DNA of 9,148 nucleotides, taken from contig JAAXQD010000163.1 of the NCBI GenBank assembly GCA_012974475.1, positions 1 to 9,148 of the forward strand, read 5' to 3'. Shown here piece after piece: positions 7,650 through 9,148 of this stretch. Numbering within the stretch: the first letter of the stretch is position 1; every line of letters begins with the position of its first letter. The position numbers and the translations under genes were made by a program. The stretch comes from Desulfobacterales bacterium. GTDB lineage: Bacteria > Desulfobacterota > Desulfobacteria > Desulfobacterales > UBA11574. The notes under the pieces were generated by a model that was not told where the DNA came from, did no database searches, and saw only the letters and a list, made by a program, of their open reading frames with translations.

Positions 7650-8966
7650 ATGGTTTTTGATATGGTCATACATAACGGCGTCATCCTTACCGCAAATCGT
7701 GATTTTGATATCATTGAAGACGGTATCGTCTGCATAAAGAACGGAGAAATTGCAGAGATTTTAGCACGGGCAAACGATTCTCCTGTGCCTGAAGGGAAAG
7801 AGATGCTGGATGCACACGGCGGCATTATTATGCCGGGTCTTGTGAATGCTCACACCCATCTTCCCATGTCGCTTTTCAGAGGCCTATCGGATGATCTGCC
7901 CCTTTCCGCATGGTTGAATGAATGCATCTTTCCTGCTGAAGCGAAGCATATTAACCCCGAATCCGTCAGATTCGGTACTCTCCTGTCTTGTGCAGAAATG
8001 TTACTGTCGGGGACGACCACATGCTGTGACGGATACTTTTATGAAGATGTTGTTGCCGCCGCGGTCGATGAAATCGGGATGAGAGGCGTATTGGGGCAGG
8101 GTGTTATTGATTTTCCGGCACCGGGGGTGCCGGACCCGGCGGATAACATAAAAAACGCTGTGGCGTATGCTGAAAAATGGCAAGGATTGTCTCATCTGAT
8201 ACATCCTTCGATATTGTGTCATTCCCCGTATACGTGTTCTGAAGAGACATTAAAACGGGCGAAAGCCGCCGCTGATTCAAAAGGGCTTGTTTTTCAGATT
8301 CATGTGGCTGAAACCCAAGACGAATACGTTCAGTTTCAGACAGAACATCGTATAACACCGGTAAGATATCTGGACAGAATCGGCATTCTCGACCCAAATA
8401 CCCTGCTGATTCATGCCATATGGCTCGACCATGACGACATCGAAATTATTTCCAAACGCAACGCAAAAGTCTCCCATAATCCTGAGAGCAATATGAAACT
8501 TGCTTCGGGGATTGCGCCGGTTTTAGATCTATTGAAGGCCGGTGTAACCGTTGGCCTTGGCACCGACGGGTGTGCCAGCAACAATGATTTAGATCTTTTT
8601 CGGGAAATGGACACTGCGGCAAAGCTTCATAAGGTGAACGCCCTCGATTCCACCGTCATGAATGCCCGGACCATACTCAATATGGCGACCATCGGCGGCG
8701 CCAAAGCCATCGGCCTTGACGACGCTATCGGATCCCTTGAAGCCGGAAAACAGGCGGATGTCGTTGTTGTCGATACCTATAAGCCCCACCTCGTTCCGCT
8801 ATACAACCCCGTATCCCAAATCGTTTATGCCGCCAACGGCCAGGATGTGCGGGATGTCATTGTTTCCGGAAATATTCTTGTCCGGAATCGGGAACTGTTG
8901 ACCGTGGATCTGGAGGATATACTCGAAAAGGTTGGCAAGATAAGCGATGACATAAAGGAGAAATGA
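7650..8966 (+). CDS. mtaD: 5-methylthioadenosine/S-adenosylhomocysteine deaminase (paralogue 2)
   Basis: A 438-residue MtaD-family amidohydrolase. I chose the ATG at 7650 because AAGGA (7639-7643) lies six bases before it and the protein then begins at the usual point of the family, MVFDMVIHNG. An in-frame ATG at 7623 would add nine residues without a ribosome site. Metal ligands are H68 and H70 (AHTH), H218 (HVAET) and D306 (GLGTDG); catalytic E221, H191 (CHSPYTCS) and R145 (GMR) are present. Where paralogue 1 has HCVHL this one has HAIWL (255-259): the first His is kept and the second is Trp, so the substrate pocket may differ. The adenine deaminase gene starts 38 bp downstream on the same strand, suggesting one transcript. 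Deamination of methylthioadenosine, S-adenosylhomocysteine or a related adenosine compound is expected. Confidence 0.9.
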   Translation: MVFDMVIHNGVILTANRDFDIIEDGIVCIKNGEIAEILARANDSPVPEGKEMLDAHGGIIMPGLVNAHTHLPMSLFRGLSDDLPLSAWLNECIFPAEAKHINPESVRFGTLLSCAEMLLSGTTTCCDGYFYEDVVAAAVDEIGMRGVLGQGVIDFPAPGVPDPADNIKNAVAYAEKWQGLSHLIHPSILCHSPYTCSEETLKRAKAAADSKGLVFQIHVAETQDEYVQFQTEHRITPVRYLDRIGILDPNTLLIHAIWLDHDDIEIISKRNAKVSHNPESNMKLASGIAPVLDLLKAGVTVGLGTDGCASNNDLDLFREMDTAAKLHKVNALDSTVMNARTILNMATIGGAKAIGLDDAIGSLEAGKQADVVVVDTYKPHLVPLYNPVSQIVYAANGQDVRDVIVSGNILVRNRELLTVDLEDILEKVGKISDDIKEK

Positions 8967-9004
8967 GATAAAGAATATGTTCTTGTCCGAGTTGGAGAAT
9001 TTAT

Positions 9005-9148
9005 ATGGATTTGAAACGCATTATCAGGGCAGCACGGGGTGATGAAACGGCAGATCTTCTTTTGACCCATGCCCGAATCGTCAATGTCTTTTCGGGTGAA
9101 ATCGTTTCCGGTGATATTGCCGTCGCCTGGGGGCGTATCGTGGGATTT
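9005..9148 (+). CDS. ade: Adenine deaminase, N-terminal part (runs off the window)
   Basis: Only the first 48 codons are visible. They read MDLKRIIRAARGDETADLLL and continue with a NVFSGEI segment (residues 32-38), the typical N-terminus of bacterial Ade adenine deaminases, which convert adenine to hypoxanthine and ammonia. The catalytic metal sites lie beyond the edge. The ATG has GGAGA (8994-8998) six bases upstream and follows the mtaD stop by 38 bp with no terminator between, so co-transcription is likely. Together they would recover purine and nitrogen from adenine compounds. Confidence 0.85.
   Translation, partial: MDLKRIIRAARGDETADLLLTHARIVNVFSGEIVSGDIAVAWGRIVGF

Noticed and set aside
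1..9148. CRISPR arrays, tRNA or rRNA genes, insertion sequences
   Set aside because: No regularly spaced repeats, tRNA-like folds, rRNA segments or transposase motifs were seen on either strand.

Overview
This window looks like a piece of a chromosome from an anaerobic bacterium, most likely a sulfate-reducing or syntrophic member of the Desulfobacterota (old Deltaproteobacteria). The inference rests on a very large HdrA-type flavin/iron-sulfur electron-transfer protein, apparent use of selenocysteine, MtaD-type deaminases and moderate GC content. No marker gene fixes the taxonomy.

Layout. Positions 1-4438 (minus strand) are one giant reading frame of at least 1,479 codons. It encodes a fused HdrA / NfnB(GltD)-like / HdrA protein, resembling proteins called HdrL in sulfate reducers. 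The frame is interrupted by a single UGA at codon 60. That UGA sits exactly where HdrA proteins carry a conserved cysteine and is followed by a plausible SECIS hairpin, so it is read here as selenocysteine. Its 3' end lies just outside the window. A 280-bp divergent gap with promoters in both directions separates it from 4719-5423 (plus), a purine nucleoside/methylthioadenosine phosphorylase-family gene that appears to lack about 35-40 internal residues, including the catalytic Glu loop. Next is 5670-6080 (plus), a small exported protein with two cysteine-rich repeats of the GLG1 type. Converging on it is 6196-7509 (minus), an MTA/SAH deaminase-family amidohydrolase (MtaD). A second MtaD paralogue (7650-8966, plus) is transcribed divergently from the first and is followed after 38 bp by the start of an adenine deaminase gene (9005 to the window edge).

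How the genes fit together. The right half is a purine/nucleoside salvage and SAM by-product neighbourhood. MtaD enzymes deaminate S-adenosylhomocysteine or 5'-methylthioadenosine to inosyl compounds, a PNP/MTAP-family phosphorylase could split the products, and adenine deaminase feeds free adenine to hypoxanthine. The left half belongs to energy metabolism: the HdrA fusion should link NAD(P)H, flavins and ferredoxin or thiol/disulfide partners, possibly by electron bifurcation. Nothing in the sequence ties the two halves together functionally.

Most notable points: the in-frame UGA with SECIS candidate in the HdrA fusion, the fusion architecture itself, and the internally deleted phosphorylase.
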